Assembly (NCBI RefSeq): GCF_021869535.1
Contig: NW_026262734.1
Span: forward strand, 114,343,588 to 114,407,587
DNA: 64,000 nt
Source: Mytilus californianus
Taxonomy: Eukaryota > Mollusca > Bivalvia > Mytilida > Mytilidae
Direction of reading: 5' to 3'
The notes beneath the pieces are model-generated. The model made no database searches, had not been told where the DNA came from, and worked only from the letters and a program-made list of their open reading frames with translations. Both the position numbers and the translations under genes were made by a program. Of the stretch, positions 37,040 to 49,140 are shown one piece after another. The number at the start of each line of letters is the position of its first letter. Position 1 is the first letter of the stretch.

Positions 37040-37851
37040 CCAGAGGGACATTCAAACTCATAGATCGAAAATAAGCTGACAACGTCATGGCTAAAAAGGA
37101 AAAAGACAAACAGACAAATAATAGTACACAAGACACAACATAGAAAACTTAAGACTAAGCAACACGAACCCCACCAAAAACAGGGGTGATCTCATGTGGC
37201 ACCCATCGTGTTGCTCATGTTATATGTTACAAACCCAGTAAATAGTCTAATTTGGTAGGTCACATTCGATCGTGAAAAGGGAACGGATTGAAGTTACGAC
37301 ATAAGGAACATATCCGATATCATCTGTGAAACGGATATTCCATAACGAGCAATCAACTCGTGATGGCGTCCGTTAAATTTACGATGGGATGATTTCAACT
37401 TCACCATTTGGAACTCTTGGTTTAATAGCTTCCTTGAGAGCAGCAACCCTCTATCAAGGAAATCATGATAGGAAATACAAGCCCGGGAATATCGTATCTA
37501 TTGGGAGATATACACTCCGTTTGCAGGTGCTTCTGGAATGTTGCTACATAGAAATGGAAAGTTCACAGTTGGGAAGCTGAAATCATCTCTTTTGTCGTAA
37601 AGTTTTGTTTTCAACCGACCCTCATTGTCAATTTCTAGAGGAAAGTCAAGATATGAGGCAGTCTTAACTGTATCTGTTGTATCCTTTATCTCTAGTTTGA
37701 TGGGATAGATAAAACAATTAAGACGGGACAAACCAACGGTCAGATTTATATAAAAAAAAAACGATACACGAAAAACGGTGTCAGTCGAGGCTCCACGTTG
37801 ATCGCCGTACTGTGACCTATACTTGTTCAAAGAGGTAAGGCCTTTTCCCAC
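37040..37851 (-). pseudogene. RT-element 3' end, copy B
   Basis: Single-copy counterpart of the two A fragments. The 37498-37851 frame reads further upstream than in A: YPIKLEIKDTTDT, then ASYLDFPLEIDNEGRLKTK, LYDKRDDFSF and NFPFLCSNIPEAPANGVY. It then stops at TAG in ISQ*IRYSR near 37498, where A reads QLIRYSR. A ~90 bp insertion at about 37740-37830 contains a family-1-like piece (GTCAGTCGAGGCTCCACGTTG). A and B therefore carry different lesions in addition to the shared truncation. Confidence 0.75.
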
Positions 37852-40129
37852 TGATTTTTTTTTATTTGATTAGGTAGGTGAATCATTTTTTTAAATAGCC
37901 CGATAGATGCTAATTATAGTACATGAAAATACGTCACACCATCTATTTTCATACCTTGAACAGGTATTCTTACAATTAACAAGGCCAAGACTATTGATGT
38001 TTTGGTTTATCAAAACCAATATTGATTTTGTTTGTCAACGCCAATGAGGAGCATGAGATAACATACGGCATACCACGTAACCTGTCAAGAAGCCGTATAA
38101 TATCCGCGATGCGTTTTCCGAGGATGTTGTTTTCCTCAATCTGGATGTATATTTGTTCCAATTTTGAAGGTTTTACAGTCTATAGGAACCGAACAACATC
38201 TTACACCAGTTGGTACTAGAACTCCTTGTGTTACAAACACACATAATCTGACCTTTTCTGGCATTGTAACAAATGGACCCTTTGTTGTGGTTTACCTACA
38301 GTCACGATTGGTAGTGTAATTGATTCGTTCAGTGGTGTTATTTTATTTTCTGATGACTTAGGTACCGGTGCAAGGACGGTGGTAACAATGTCAGTACTAG
38401 TATCTTCACATTTGGTGGATTGGCGATACGTTGCTGTGTACATTTCTTACATATAATACAATTTTCAAAAACGTTCTTGTTCAATGTTTCGAAAAATTGT
38501 TTGTGTTGTTTTGAATTTGTTCTGTTATGACCTTTTTTTGATTATGTGTATATTTACACACACATTTAGGCTTCATTGCTATTTAATCAATTATCGTGTT
38601 ATAGGTTATGTACAGGCACCTTCTTCAGTTTGACGGCAATTGTTCCTTGCATATATATAATAAATGTAAACACAGGAATAGGAAATAAGAAAAAGTATGG
38701 CAAGTAATAGGAGAACACACAATTAGCAACACATTATTTTCTTTAATGAAATAATATGGAGTCAAAATGATCCATGATGACTCTATGAATTAAACAAACA
38801 TCCGATAAAATATGATAGAAACATTACAATTTGATATTTCAATGCAAAAAAATGCAAAAAATCTGATTTGAACCTCTTCCTAAAAGTAATCTACTATTTA
38901 CAGTTCTATACCAATGAGACCACGGCGACTCTTGGAGAAAACAATGATATTAAGCAGATATATAGGTACAATTTAGTGAAGTTCCACTTTTTTGTATTAA
39001 AAACGTTGTTTTTAAGTATTAAAGACACACTAAACCAATTTTATTTTTGAAGAAAAAGGTTGTAAAAATTACAACAACAACAACAAACATCACTTTGTTT
39101 TGGTTTTAAATGTCCTTCTTGGGGGATTCCCTATTTTACCCATCTAAAAACACGGTAATTCCGCATATTTGACTTTCATCCTTTTATGGGGGGTTAATTA
39201 ACTATTTTGCAGACATATCATGATATATAAAAATCGAGATATTGATAAAAAAAACATTTTTATTTCTTGTTTTTATCGTAAATTTTATTCTTTCAGCCCT
39301 TTTTGAAGTTGACCCTTCTGTGAAAAAAAAAATCAAGGGAAATTGGCCCTACCTCTTGAATACTTTAGGAGTTTAGGTCTTGGATGGAGAGTTGTCTCAT
39401 TGGCAATCATACCAACACATTTTCGTGTTAACAATTGATCCATATTCTTTAAAAAAAATTCTTGTTAGGAAATTTCAGAGAATATAAAACCACAGTGGCA
39501 TAATCTTAAAATTCATCTGGAAAAATAGTGGAAAACAGTTCAATATTTGACAAAAGGGGCGACAAAAGACGACCCATCTTGAAATTTCCAGGTACCAAGT
39601 GGACAATTTTGAAGTTATTAAAAGCACAAAATCTTATCGTTTGTCAGTACGTGTTTGCATAGAAAATTAAAGTTTTTTACATCAGTTAAACATTCGATAA
39701 GCGTTAACCTCATCAAACCGATAGAAGTGGTTCAAACAAAGGAAAATACAACTGTCTTTATCTTATTTTGTCTTTGCACTTCGCTGCGGTGGTACCCTAT
39801 TTCTGATGGCGATGCTACACAATGTTTAACGCTGATTTCATTTCATCTCTTGTTACGTCTTTATTTTCATGGGGCGTGTTTGTATTGGATACTGCATCGC
39901 GTTTGGTATACGAACGCCATCATCTTGATGCGTCAAAGGTTTTACTGCCGAACAGATGGACCATGTACCACATTTAAAAAAAATAAACCAAGAGTGGTCT
40001 TTGATATATAGTTCAAATCATATCTAGATATGGATACCTTTTAACTATTCACAATTAACTAATTTCAACTTTTCATAATAAAGTAATAATAATTCCAACG
40101 ATTCGTAATGATCTATATGAAAAATTGTT

Positions 40130-40920
40130 TACTCAGTATTGCGTAATAGTACGTTATTGCGCAACAGCAAGGTATTGCGCAACATCATGGTTTTTGCGCT
40201 ATTACAAGAAATAAATACATAATTCTGTTAACAAATTTCAATGGGGATTGATTTGAAGACTTCAATTGTTTGGGTTCTTACCGTTTAGGAATTAGGGGCA
40301 CAAAAGTTGGGAACAATGATTTTCAAGTTTCCAGACAATTCCTTGAGTTTAAGTCATTTGATCTCTATAAAATTGTACCACAAGGTTCTGAAAACTGATA
40401 TACTCAGTAGTGCGCAACAGCACGATATCGAGCAACAACAAGAAATCTTAAATTGAATATAAATACAAATCTCTTAAAAATTTTCAATGGGGGATTAGTT
40501 TAAAGACCTAAATTGTTCAGGTTCTTATCGTGTTTTCGATTATGATATTGGGCCCCGTTTGAAATTAGTCCACATTGAGGTCCAAAGGGTTCAAAATTGA
40601 ACTTCGTTTGATTTCATCAAAAACTGAATCTTTATCCCAGATACGCTGAATCTAATCGTGTATTTGGATATTGGACCGTATTGGACCGTAATAGGTAAAT
40701 GCCTAATTTCAAATTTTTAAATTCTTCTTTCACATTCAGTCTGTACCAAAACCCTATGCTGTGTCAAACATTTAATCACAATCAAAATTCAGATCTTTAT
40801 CAAGCTTGAATTTTGTCTCTATATTTGCCCCTACTTTTCAGGGTTCGACCTCTGCGGTCTTATCAAGCTGCGGCCGGCGGATCATTTTATTTATATTGTT
40901 GGAGGTGGTGTGGTTTGAAT
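40130..40920 (+). repeat. Bivalve repeat with TTGCGCAA motifs, copy B
   Basis: Equivalent of 15770-16560, with a small tandem repeat of ATTGGACCGTA near 40670 not seen in A. Confidence 0.6.
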
Positions 40921-41149
40921 AGTTAAACACTGACACAAGGCTATAATTCATAAAAACTTGAATTTGTGGAACTTTTATCACGAAACAGGGTATTTTACCA
41001 TGCCACTGAGATTCAAATTGAATGTATATGTGCTGGTTAAAATTCAAGTTTGGTACTCTAATCAAGACATTAATTACGAAGTCCAATGTACAGGGACACG
41101 TCATTCCCTGTGCATGTAAAAGTTATATACATTTCATGTTGTTCATGTT

Positions 41150-41510
41150 TTACTGCTGTCTCAGGTTAGGTTTAAGGTTGGTGCGCCTGTCAACACGTTT
41201 AAACCCGCTGCATATTTTATATGCCCCTGTCGTAATGAGTCAGGAGCCTGTTGTTCAGTGGTTGCCGTTTGTTGCTGTGGTTCATATGTGTATTTCGTTT
41301 CTCGTATTTTATATTATATAGTTTAGACCGTTGGTTTTCCTGTTTGAATTGTTTTACACTGGTCATTTTGGAGTCCTTGATAGCTTGCTGTTCGGTGTGA
41401 GCCAAATCTCCGTGTTGAAGGCCGTACTTTGATCTATAATTGTTAACTTAAAATACATTGTTACTTGGATGGAGAGTTGTCTCATTGGCACTCATACCAC
41501 ATCTTATTTA
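41150..41510 (+). repeat. Dispersed repeat family 1, near full length, copy B
   Basis: Copy-B equivalent of 16790-17146. Confidence 0.8.
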
Positions 41511-41763
41511 TATATGTAAATAACCGTCGGATTAATGGTCACCTTTGAACTTTTTTTCAAACAAAATCGTTGGCATCAGCTATGCCTTTATTTTATACAT
41601 TTAGGTTTTTTGCAATATGCAAGAATAACCGTCGGATTAATGGTCTTTAAAATTTTTATGTCTCAATTCTCATTTTTGGACATTTATACCTGAAATGATA
41701 TCGTTTATTTTTATTTGCGGCATTATACCCGTTTATTCATTGGTTGCTTACTTTATGATACAT

Positions 41764-42075
41764 GGTACAGGTCTGATGAGTTAAACCTTTTTAAAAAGTG
41801 ATGCAACACTGTCCCAGGTTACAGGGATGGTTTGGGTCCAGCAAATACTTTTAACCTCGCTGCATATATACTATATGTACCGGTCCCAAATTCAGGAGCC
41901 TGTAATGTAAGTGCTTGTCGCTTGTTGCTGTGTGTTATATTTGTTTTTCGTTTATTGTGTTTTAAATAAGTATGGCTGTTGGTTTGTCCCGTCTGAATGT
42001 TTTACACTAGTCAAATATTGTCATGTATAGCTTACTTTGCGGTGCGAGTCAAGGCTCCATGTTAAAAGCCGTACT
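41764..42075 (+). repeat. Dispersed repeat family 1, 3'-truncated
   Basis: Starts GGTACAGGTCTGATGAG just after the right edge of copy B and runs through CTGTCCCAGGTTACAGGGATG, TTCAGGAGCCTGTAATG and CAAGGCTCCATGTTAAAAGCC, then stops before the usual tail. Its position at the copy-B edge suggests that such repeats may have helped recombination. Confidence 0.75.
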
Positions 42076-42079
42076 GTAT

Positions 42080-42670
42080 TTGCAGATCATGTTGACTTTT
42101 AACAAGTAAACTTGCAATATTTCCAAAGCAATGGTATTGGTAAAAAAGTACACTTAGTTAAATGCAAACAATACAAGTATACTTTCAGTAAATGAAAAAG
42201 GTGAGAAACAACTCGACAAGTAAACATTATTAGCAAGGAAAGTGCACAAAATACAACACCACAAAATGAGAATAAACATTTTGTTCACTTTGTTAATATA
42301 AACTTGTAGAGAAGAAGTTATCCAGTGCACTTTTAGAAAGTAGACAGTTTAGAAAATAACTCCACTTGTAAACAAAATGAAGTATACAAGGTTTGTTATA
42401 ATGGAACTATCAGACTAGTTGTAGTATGTAACAAGTGAACAAATACCATGTACACAATGCGAGTCTTTGCGTTTTGTTCACTTTGTTAAAGTAAACTTGT
42501 TCGAAAGAAATTAACAAGTGCACTTTTGGAAGGTCGCAAAGTTTAGAAAATAACCAAACAAGTACACAAAATTAAGTTCACAAGGTTTGTATAATAATGC
42601 AACTTTACCACTTATTTTTTCAACAAGTTGAGCTGAGAACTGATCAACTCGTGACTATTATAAGCCTCCA
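42080..42670. repeat. Inverted third copy of the TTGTTCACTT repeat
   Basis: Reverse complement of 27420-28010, readable through the shared motifs CAACAAGTTGAGCTGAGAACT and CTCGACAAGTAAACATTAT. It is more diverged than A and B are from each other, so it is an older insertion of the same family or an older inverted duplication. It begins about 300 bp right of the copy-B edge. Confidence 0.75.
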
Positions 42671-42859
42671 TAGTTTCATTTTATTATGTGACAAGAATAC
42701 TTAACTAAGTGACAAGTAGACTAAATTAGCTGACAAGTCGGCTTATTTAGCTTATTATGACGACTTAACTGAGTGACAAGTAGGGGCAGATATATGCCAC
42801 CATAGTTTCTCATGTACTGTAAGCAATAGATCACCATAATTTGTTCTCTCGAATGACAG

Positions 42860-43240
42860 TACAGTGTGCCTGTCCGTCTACTATGGTTCAAATTACCTTG
42901 ACCTCATTGTCATGGTTCAGTGGTTAATATTTACTTTAATTGCGTATGCCTATTTCAGAAACTACTAGCAACAGTTCGTACGCTATATGTTGTATATGAT
43001 TGTAAAGCTACATGTCCATCTGACCTTGACCTCATATTCATGGTCAATGGGTCAATCTGAAATGTTCCTGGTTTTAAACGACTGTTTCGCTCTGATACTT
43101 TTAGATATAGGCCAACTATTTGTATTGGAACATTATAAGGTGTACATGTCAGTGTGGTTGTATTGAACAGACCATGACCTCATTACCAATGATCATTGCT
43201 TATGGTACCTATAGTAAAATTTTGCCTATACTTTGAAATT
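42860..43240 (+). repeat. Bivalve ~140-170 bp repeat (TGACCTTGACCTCAT)
   Basis: Two diverged units with ACCTTGACCTCATTGTCATGG and TGACCTTGACCTCATATTCATGG. The opposite orientation forms the array at 52830-53840. Confidence 0.65.
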
Positions 43241-43849
43241 TAATCGAGATGATAACAACTGCTAGACATTTCAGCAGTTGCACTATTGTTTGTTGTTTTT
43301 TGGTTCATTATGAAATTGTTTGGCTTGTCGTTCTAGAGTTATTGAAATCAAACTGTTAGATCAATGGAAATGTTTTACATATCACTGATCACTACGTAGA
43401 GTATGCTCTGATCGATTAACTTTGATGTTAACAACGTAGCCAGGAATGGTAACGGTACATTTATATTAATCAAACAGAACAGCAAGCATAATTCATGATA
43501 AGAATTGAAAACAAATTAACAACACATATCAACCTTTCTTAACAGACTTTACCATGTATTTTGTAGCAATTCAAATGAAGTTCTTATACTAAAATCTATC
43601 CATCTATGAAATGAAAAGAGACTATCACCGTCAGATAAAATATGTTACATTTTACATTAAATTATTCAAAATAGAATAAATACAAACATCTGTATACCTC
43701 ATTACCGCCAAATAAAGAAGCTACATTTTGTCATTCCGGCATCTTTCAACAAATTGGTTAAAACCTAATCAATACGCATTAAAACATAGGTTTGAAGAAT
43801 AATCTTTTTATGTAACACAATATGTATAGAAAAAAGTATAGAAACAATA
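43241..43849. other. No gene seen (intron)
   Basis: Unremarkable AT-rich intronic DNA. Confidence 0.45.
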
Positions 43850-44225
43850 CCGAACTTAAAGGTAAAATCAAAAAGGGGAAAGCACATACAAATGACAAAA
43901 TCAAACGCAATCAACCAAAGGAACGAATAAAAAAAGAACTGTAATATTCCGACTTGGTAGAGGCATTTTCCTTAGAAAATGGTGGGTTAACTCAATTTGT
44001 ATGGCTGGCAAAACATTCATATTGTATGACAGTTGTTAACAGTTGCATTATATTGACAAAATTGATTGAGCACCCCAAACATACATATTTGGTTAATGTG
44101 ACAATAATTGGGATCCAGCACGACTGTGTAAACATACATCACAGACATATAACACAACTGACTGAAAATTCAAGCAAACATACGAATATATCTAACAAAG
44201 ACGCCAAAAAAAAAGAAGGTTGCTA
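43850..44225. repeat. Dispersed repeat family 3, second copy
   Basis: Matches 25440-25860: CGAACTTAAAGGTAAAATC, GACTTGGTAGAGGCATTTTCC, TATATTGACAAAATTG, GTGACAATAATTGGGATCCA. The open frame at 43954-44232 is within the repeat and is not a gene. Confidence 0.7.
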
Positions 44226-44682
44226 CAGTTAATAATAAAATCGGCTACATATATAAAACAATTGTGGTGACGAATACTTATGGTCGTTGAGGTGAACGCA
44301 GTAAAAGCAAGCTCAAACCTTCATTTGGCATTCATTTTTGTGTAGTAACTAGTTAGTTAGTAAATATAACCTCAGTCGATATTGATTCTTAAAAAATAGA
44401 GAAACAATAAGAACAATTGTCTTGCTATTCTGATATATCTAAAATCTGGTTATATACACCATTTACGCTTGCAAGCGACTGTTGCAAGTCATGGCCGTTA
44501 TTATATTCAATCACCATTTGATCCCAAGAACATCGTAATAAAAAAAATAATAGAAGTATAGATGAATTATTGGGAAGAATGAAGATTAATACTGTTTTCA
44601 TTCTTTGTCAATTGCTTGTTATCTTGTTATCGTGTAATACAGTTTATTTTATTCATTCAGATGTCTATGATATTATGCTCAC

Positions 44683-44766
44683 CCAGTCTACGTTAATATC
44701 TGCACCTTTGACAAGATAATTCCTGACCTTTTCTAAATCTCCGGCTATAGCTGCGTCTTGGAGAGC
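44683..44766 (-). CDS. Ankyrin-repeat gene, second coding exon
   Basis: Minus-strand exon of 84 bp (28 codons) encoding ALQDAAIAGDLEKVRNY and LVKGADINVDW. This is a capping, N-terminal ankyrin repeat: AAIAGDLEKVRNYL fits the helix pair, and GADIN is the usual loop. The acceptor is TTTTTTTAACAG and the donor TGG|GTGAGC. Phase 0 at both ends, which joins directly to the start exon at 48469-48499 and to the repeat exons at 18-23 kb. The sequence is less repetitive than the downstream exons and occurs once in the window. Confidence 0.8.
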
Positions 44767-45364
44767 CTGTTAAAAAAAAACCAGGTATATTTCATTTAAC
44801 CACTTTTTGTACAATAGTATCAAATATATTTTGTTTCTATCTTTGGTAATACAAATGCAATATTTGCCGATATTTTTACTGGTCTATCTTGTGAATAGTA
44901 TAGACTTCCTAAACGTTGAGCATTTATTTTCATCTTGACAGATATTGCATTTTATGCTTTATCCTTAAAGTTTTGTACACACAAGAGATGTTCAGAGCAA
45001 CACGGTATTTGCTCGCAAACAAAATTACTATTACATTTCAAACAATTAACCTGCACATCAATTGGTTTACAATTAACAATCTGCTTACCTTATCAAAAGA
45101 CTTTCATTTGTTTGAGATATGTCTTACGTTTGCGGCATATGCATTAAAGCCAATGATTAAAGTAAACACAACGTCCGACAAGTGTGCTACGATATCATTG
45201 TTTAAATGATATAAAACAGAATCTCCATTCGAAATTATATCAACGCGTGTTATAAATGTTTATTTTGTCTTCACTATGACAAATAAAGGCAACAGCAGTT
45301 GAACGAGGTTCAAAATATACAAAGGCTGTTGATCATCAAATATGTAGTTTATAAAAAGAGTAGG

Positions 45365-45540
45365 AATTAAACAAATGGACATTCAAAACTAATAAGTCAA
45401 AGAGAAACTGACAACGCTATGGCAAAACAACGAAAAACTAATAAATAAATAACAAGCCTACACAACACTACAAAGAAAACTAAAGGCTAAGCAACACAAA
45501 CCCAAACAGAAACCGATGATGACCTGAGTTAAATAAGGCT
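45365..45540 (-). repeat. RT-element 3' UTR fragment
   Basis: Matches the 10905-11060 region: GGACATTCAAAACTAATAAG, CTGACAACGCTATGGC, ACAACACTACAAAGAAAAC, TAAGCAACACAAACCC. Lies in the intron between the first two coding ankyrin exons. Confidence 0.6.
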
Positions 45541-47655
45541 GAATAAGCACACCATTTCCTTCTGGTGACACCGTTCTGTGAGAGAAATCATAAAGACAGG
45601 AATACAAATGAAGAGTAAAAAGATCCAAATACAAAGTGGTATATCTAACCATTAGTCGTATTATTTGCAAAAAAAAAGCCCAACAAAAGATTTTAAACAT
45701 TTTGTTTGAACGCTCTATTATGTTTTTTTTAAATGTCAGATATGTGATGATGTTGATCTTCATTAATTAAAGTGATTTGTCCGAGTCAAGTCAACACCTG
45801 TATTTTTATATTAAATTTATCATCAAGGCAGTATCAGGAGTATTAGTCTTCAAAGTTGGGGGAACTCGTTATTTTGAGAAAATCAGAATATATCAACATA
45901 TTTAAAAAAAAACAAAATAATTAATTTATTTGTATTTCCCAAAACTGAACGTTTGGGATGTAAACTTTATAGAATCAAAGAAGACATATATGACCTGACT
46001 AACTACCAATGCTTGGATAGCGTTTGTTTTAATTAAAATAAACAGCTGATAATAAGATATATGCAATTAGATATAAAGTCAGGTAAGGCCAAACAAACGT
46101 ATTAAGAAAAATAATGCGTATTGTAGGATCTGGATTATCACATGTAAAATCGCCAATTACGTAATGAACAGGAAGGAAGAAATACTCGTTTATCTCCATA
46201 TGTAAAGTAAGAAGCCTATTCGTTATTCAAAATTCAAATATTCTGAGTAAAAGATAATAAAGATTAATATGTGTTTAAAAGAAGTGATCAATCAGAAACT
46301 GTATACCTAAAACAGGACATTTTATGAACATGTATGTATTTACATATATTCCGGAATTAAGTGTGGCGTAACTCGCTGCGTTGAAGAACCGTTGGTGATC
46401 ATGGGCTGTTTTGTGCTCCATGGTCCGGTTGTTGTATTTTTGACACATTCCCCGTTTCTATTCTCAATTCTTTCGAACAATTAATGCTAGAACGAACATT
46501 TTCATTTGGGTTTAATATTAAACACAAATTGCAACAGACAACTAGAAATGGCTTAAATGACAATGAAATCTTCGTATTCAATTATTTGGGTTATATTCCA
46601 TTTCTAGAAAAATTTGTATTAATTTTCAATCGATAAAATCAATGGGTTTTTTGTATTATGATATATATTTTGCTTGAGATAATATGATATTGCTTTTTTT
46701 TTAATGAAAAATCTTACAAATAAATTACATGTCAGTATACAATTTGTAAATTTCGGTTAAATCTCTACATTCATTTATTCGAATGTAACACGGTATCAAA
46801 AATATCCAACCAATAAACTGATAAATAAAATAAAACATAATATTAGACAAAGAAGTGAAGTGAAGTCAATTAAAAACGTCAGGTTACATCAAATAGTCTG
46901 AATGGACAACATTTATCTTGTTAACATGTGACACCCGTTGTGTTTCTGACCACGGCAGGTATATCCTAGTGATAAGTCACTTCGGTTTTAATCATAACCT
47001 ATGAAAATTGTCAGAAAATTTACGATAAACATAATTGGATTTATAAACAGTTTGAAATAACAATGATTGCGGTGTTTGTGACGTGGTTGTTTAAAATCAA
47101 ATCAGAACAATTTAAGAACTACCCCAGTTCAAAAATTAGGATTGTACTTTTGAGGTTATTCTTATATATTTTGGGGCAGACTATCAGAACAACTTCAAAG
47201 TAGCATTGTAAAAATGGGATGGGTCTGAAAGGCTTTTCTGAATTTGCCTTCATCAGAAATGCTTAAATCCAAATATTGCAAAGGCAAGGATGTATAAGTA
47301 CAGAATCACTGACCTAAATCATAAGTTTAACCACATTGTTATTTCCACAAGCCATTCTGTTCACTACCTGCTTTGTCACTAGAGCATATTTGACAGGCAC
47401 CAATCCATGCAATAAGTCATACATTCAAAAATGCAATAAATTCTATTATTATACTGTATGTCAAAATGCCAGATTTTCATTTGGTAATACGAGGGAGACA
47501 ATTTACTCTATCCCATGGCAAATACTCTATTACCATTCACGGAGACGCTTGCTCAAGTTTGTGCTTTGATAAATACGGAGGATTGTTATGTACAAGACAA
47601 CATAGTTTATAACTTTGAATTTGAAATTTAACAGCTGAACATTGAGTATAATAAA
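45541..47655. other. Intron with a family-2 fragment; no other gene
   Basis: Around 46370-46480 a plus-oriented family-2 piece reads TCGCTGCGTTGAAGAACCG, GGTCCGGTTGTTG and TGACACATTCCCCGTTTC. The rest is AT-rich without supported coding sequence. Confidence 0.5.
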
Positions 47656-47657
47656 TT

Positions 47658-47796
47658 AAATAACACATATCTGAGAGGGTGATAGACCAGATTGTTACTC
47701 CTCGAAAAGACATTGTCAACCTTGGCTTCGCCTCAGTTGACAATGTTTTCTCGGGGTAACAATCTGCTCTATCACCCTCTCAGCTATGTGTTATTT
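47658..47796. repeat. Long palindrome / foldback element
   Basis: Arms 47658-47720 and 47736-47796 (AAATAACACATATCTGAGAG against CTCTCAGCTATGTGTTATTT) pair with only a few mismatches around a 15-bp loop, CTTGGCTTCGCCTCA. The near-perfect pairing would form a strong hairpin in DNA or in the ankyrin pre-mRNA. No target-site duplication is obvious. Confidence 0.85.
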
Positions 47797-48468
47797 ATAT
47801 AATGACTTACACGGGTAGTTCAAACGGACTGGATTGAATGACACATGTTTCTTTAAAACGATAGAAATATAGCCAATCTTATTTGTTTCAAATTACAATA
47901 ATGTGAAAGAAATTAATTGTTAGGAGTGGTTATAATTATAAACTTTTCAAAATCTAACTAAGACTAATAATACTTTTCCACATCTTTGTAACATAAACGT
48001 AATAACCTGTTTCTTCAAAAAATTTCGTTAACTAAGCTTTATACAAAAAATGTTGTGAATAAGGCAATCATGCATTTCAAATGATTACAAAATACACAAA
48101 GCAGAGTAATCATTTGGACAGCATCCAACAACATCTTGAAAGGGTTTTTTTTTTTAAATTAATTATAATTGACCATGATACTCTGTTTAATATAATGTAA
48201 AATAATAATAACGATAATAGGAAGCAGCGAACACAATGTTATGGAATGAAAACGACACTTTATAAATAATATATAAATGTATGCCAATCTTTAGCTAAAA
48301 ACAGATATATTGAATAGGTCTATAAACTCGGATAAATTGAAATAAAACTGATGTTACGTCAAAACCTGAATTCGGAATACGATATAACTGATTTTCTTTT
48401 TAATGAAAAAGGATAACGCTTTATAACAAATACGAATAATAAGATTTCTCTCATTTGATAAAACCTAC
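47797..48468. other. No gene seen (intron)
   Basis: AT-rich DNA between the palindrome and the putative start exon. Confidence 0.45.
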
Positions 48469-48499
48469 CCGATTTAGCTGCCAACTTGCCATCTTCTAT
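48469..48499 (-). CDS. Ankyrin-repeat gene, putative start exon
   Basis: Minus-strand 31-bp exon bounded by an acceptor (TTATTTTACAG) and donor (CGG|GTAGGTTT). Its ATG lies at 48492-48490 and gives MASWQLNR, ending in phase 0, exactly the phase needed to join ALQDAAIAG at 44766. The seven bases before the ATG would be 5' UTR, so an untranslated first exon must lie further right (above 48.5 kb). The small size makes this call weaker than the ankyrin exons; the matching phase and the natural N-terminal cap sequence support it. Confidence 0.6.
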
Positions 48500-49140
48500 C
48501 TGTAAAATAAACATACACATTAATTATGAGTGTTAAATCTTTTCAGAAAACCGTTTTAATGGCAACAATAAAAACATTTTTTTGTTTGTCAATCAAGACG
48601 CTTTGAGGAGCAGAACAATTACAGTTTAATCAAAGTATACAAATAATTGTGATGTTTTTTTTCACTTAAAATTACAACAAACCGAAATGTATTACTATAT
48701 ATGAAAAGGGAGACAATGCAAGTAGTGTATTCTCAAAGATAATGAGTGAGTGAACACAATCAGTACCGTTGTACTACTTAAGAAAGATCTGACGGGTCAC
48801 TCATGACTTATTACTTAAGTTTGCATTTCTATACTTAGTCACACTATTTATAATTTTTATCATAATAGCATTAACTATTGAATTTTTATTTGACATCAAC
48901 CATATAAATTATTGATTTATCAGCAAATATGGATGATGGAACTAAAATGAAACTAGACCCTTTTAGTTTTATGCGACGGACATCGAAGAAGTCATGAATT
49001 TCATTCTCCACAATGTCATTGTAACGTAATTTACAAAATCTGTTGTTTAGAGGTATTACGTTGTGTCTTCCTTTTTCTATTTCAAGTTTATGAGCACTGA
49101 TTCTAAATTTGGTTAACTCATTATTTTTGACAACATTTTT
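48500..49140. other. Upstream flank of the ankyrin gene
   Basis: If 48469-48499 is the start exon, this is a 5' UTR intron or promoter side. I see no convincing TATA box, CpG island or further exon. Confidence 0.4.

Larger units (their letters stand above)
26019..41760. repeat. Large segmental duplication, copy B
   Basis: Direct copy of 1-17396. It keeps a single version of the 1.85 kb block that is doubled in A. It also keeps sequence that A has lost, for example about 95 bp near 27.56-27.65 kb and 8 bp at 31558-31565. B has gained or kept about 52 bp near 30.08 kb, about 75-90 bp near 36.51 kb and about 90 bp near 37.74 kb. It lies in the predicted intron between ankyrin exons at 44.7 kb and 23.0 kb. 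An assembly artefact from two haplotypes placed in tandem cannot be excluded. Confidence 0.95.
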
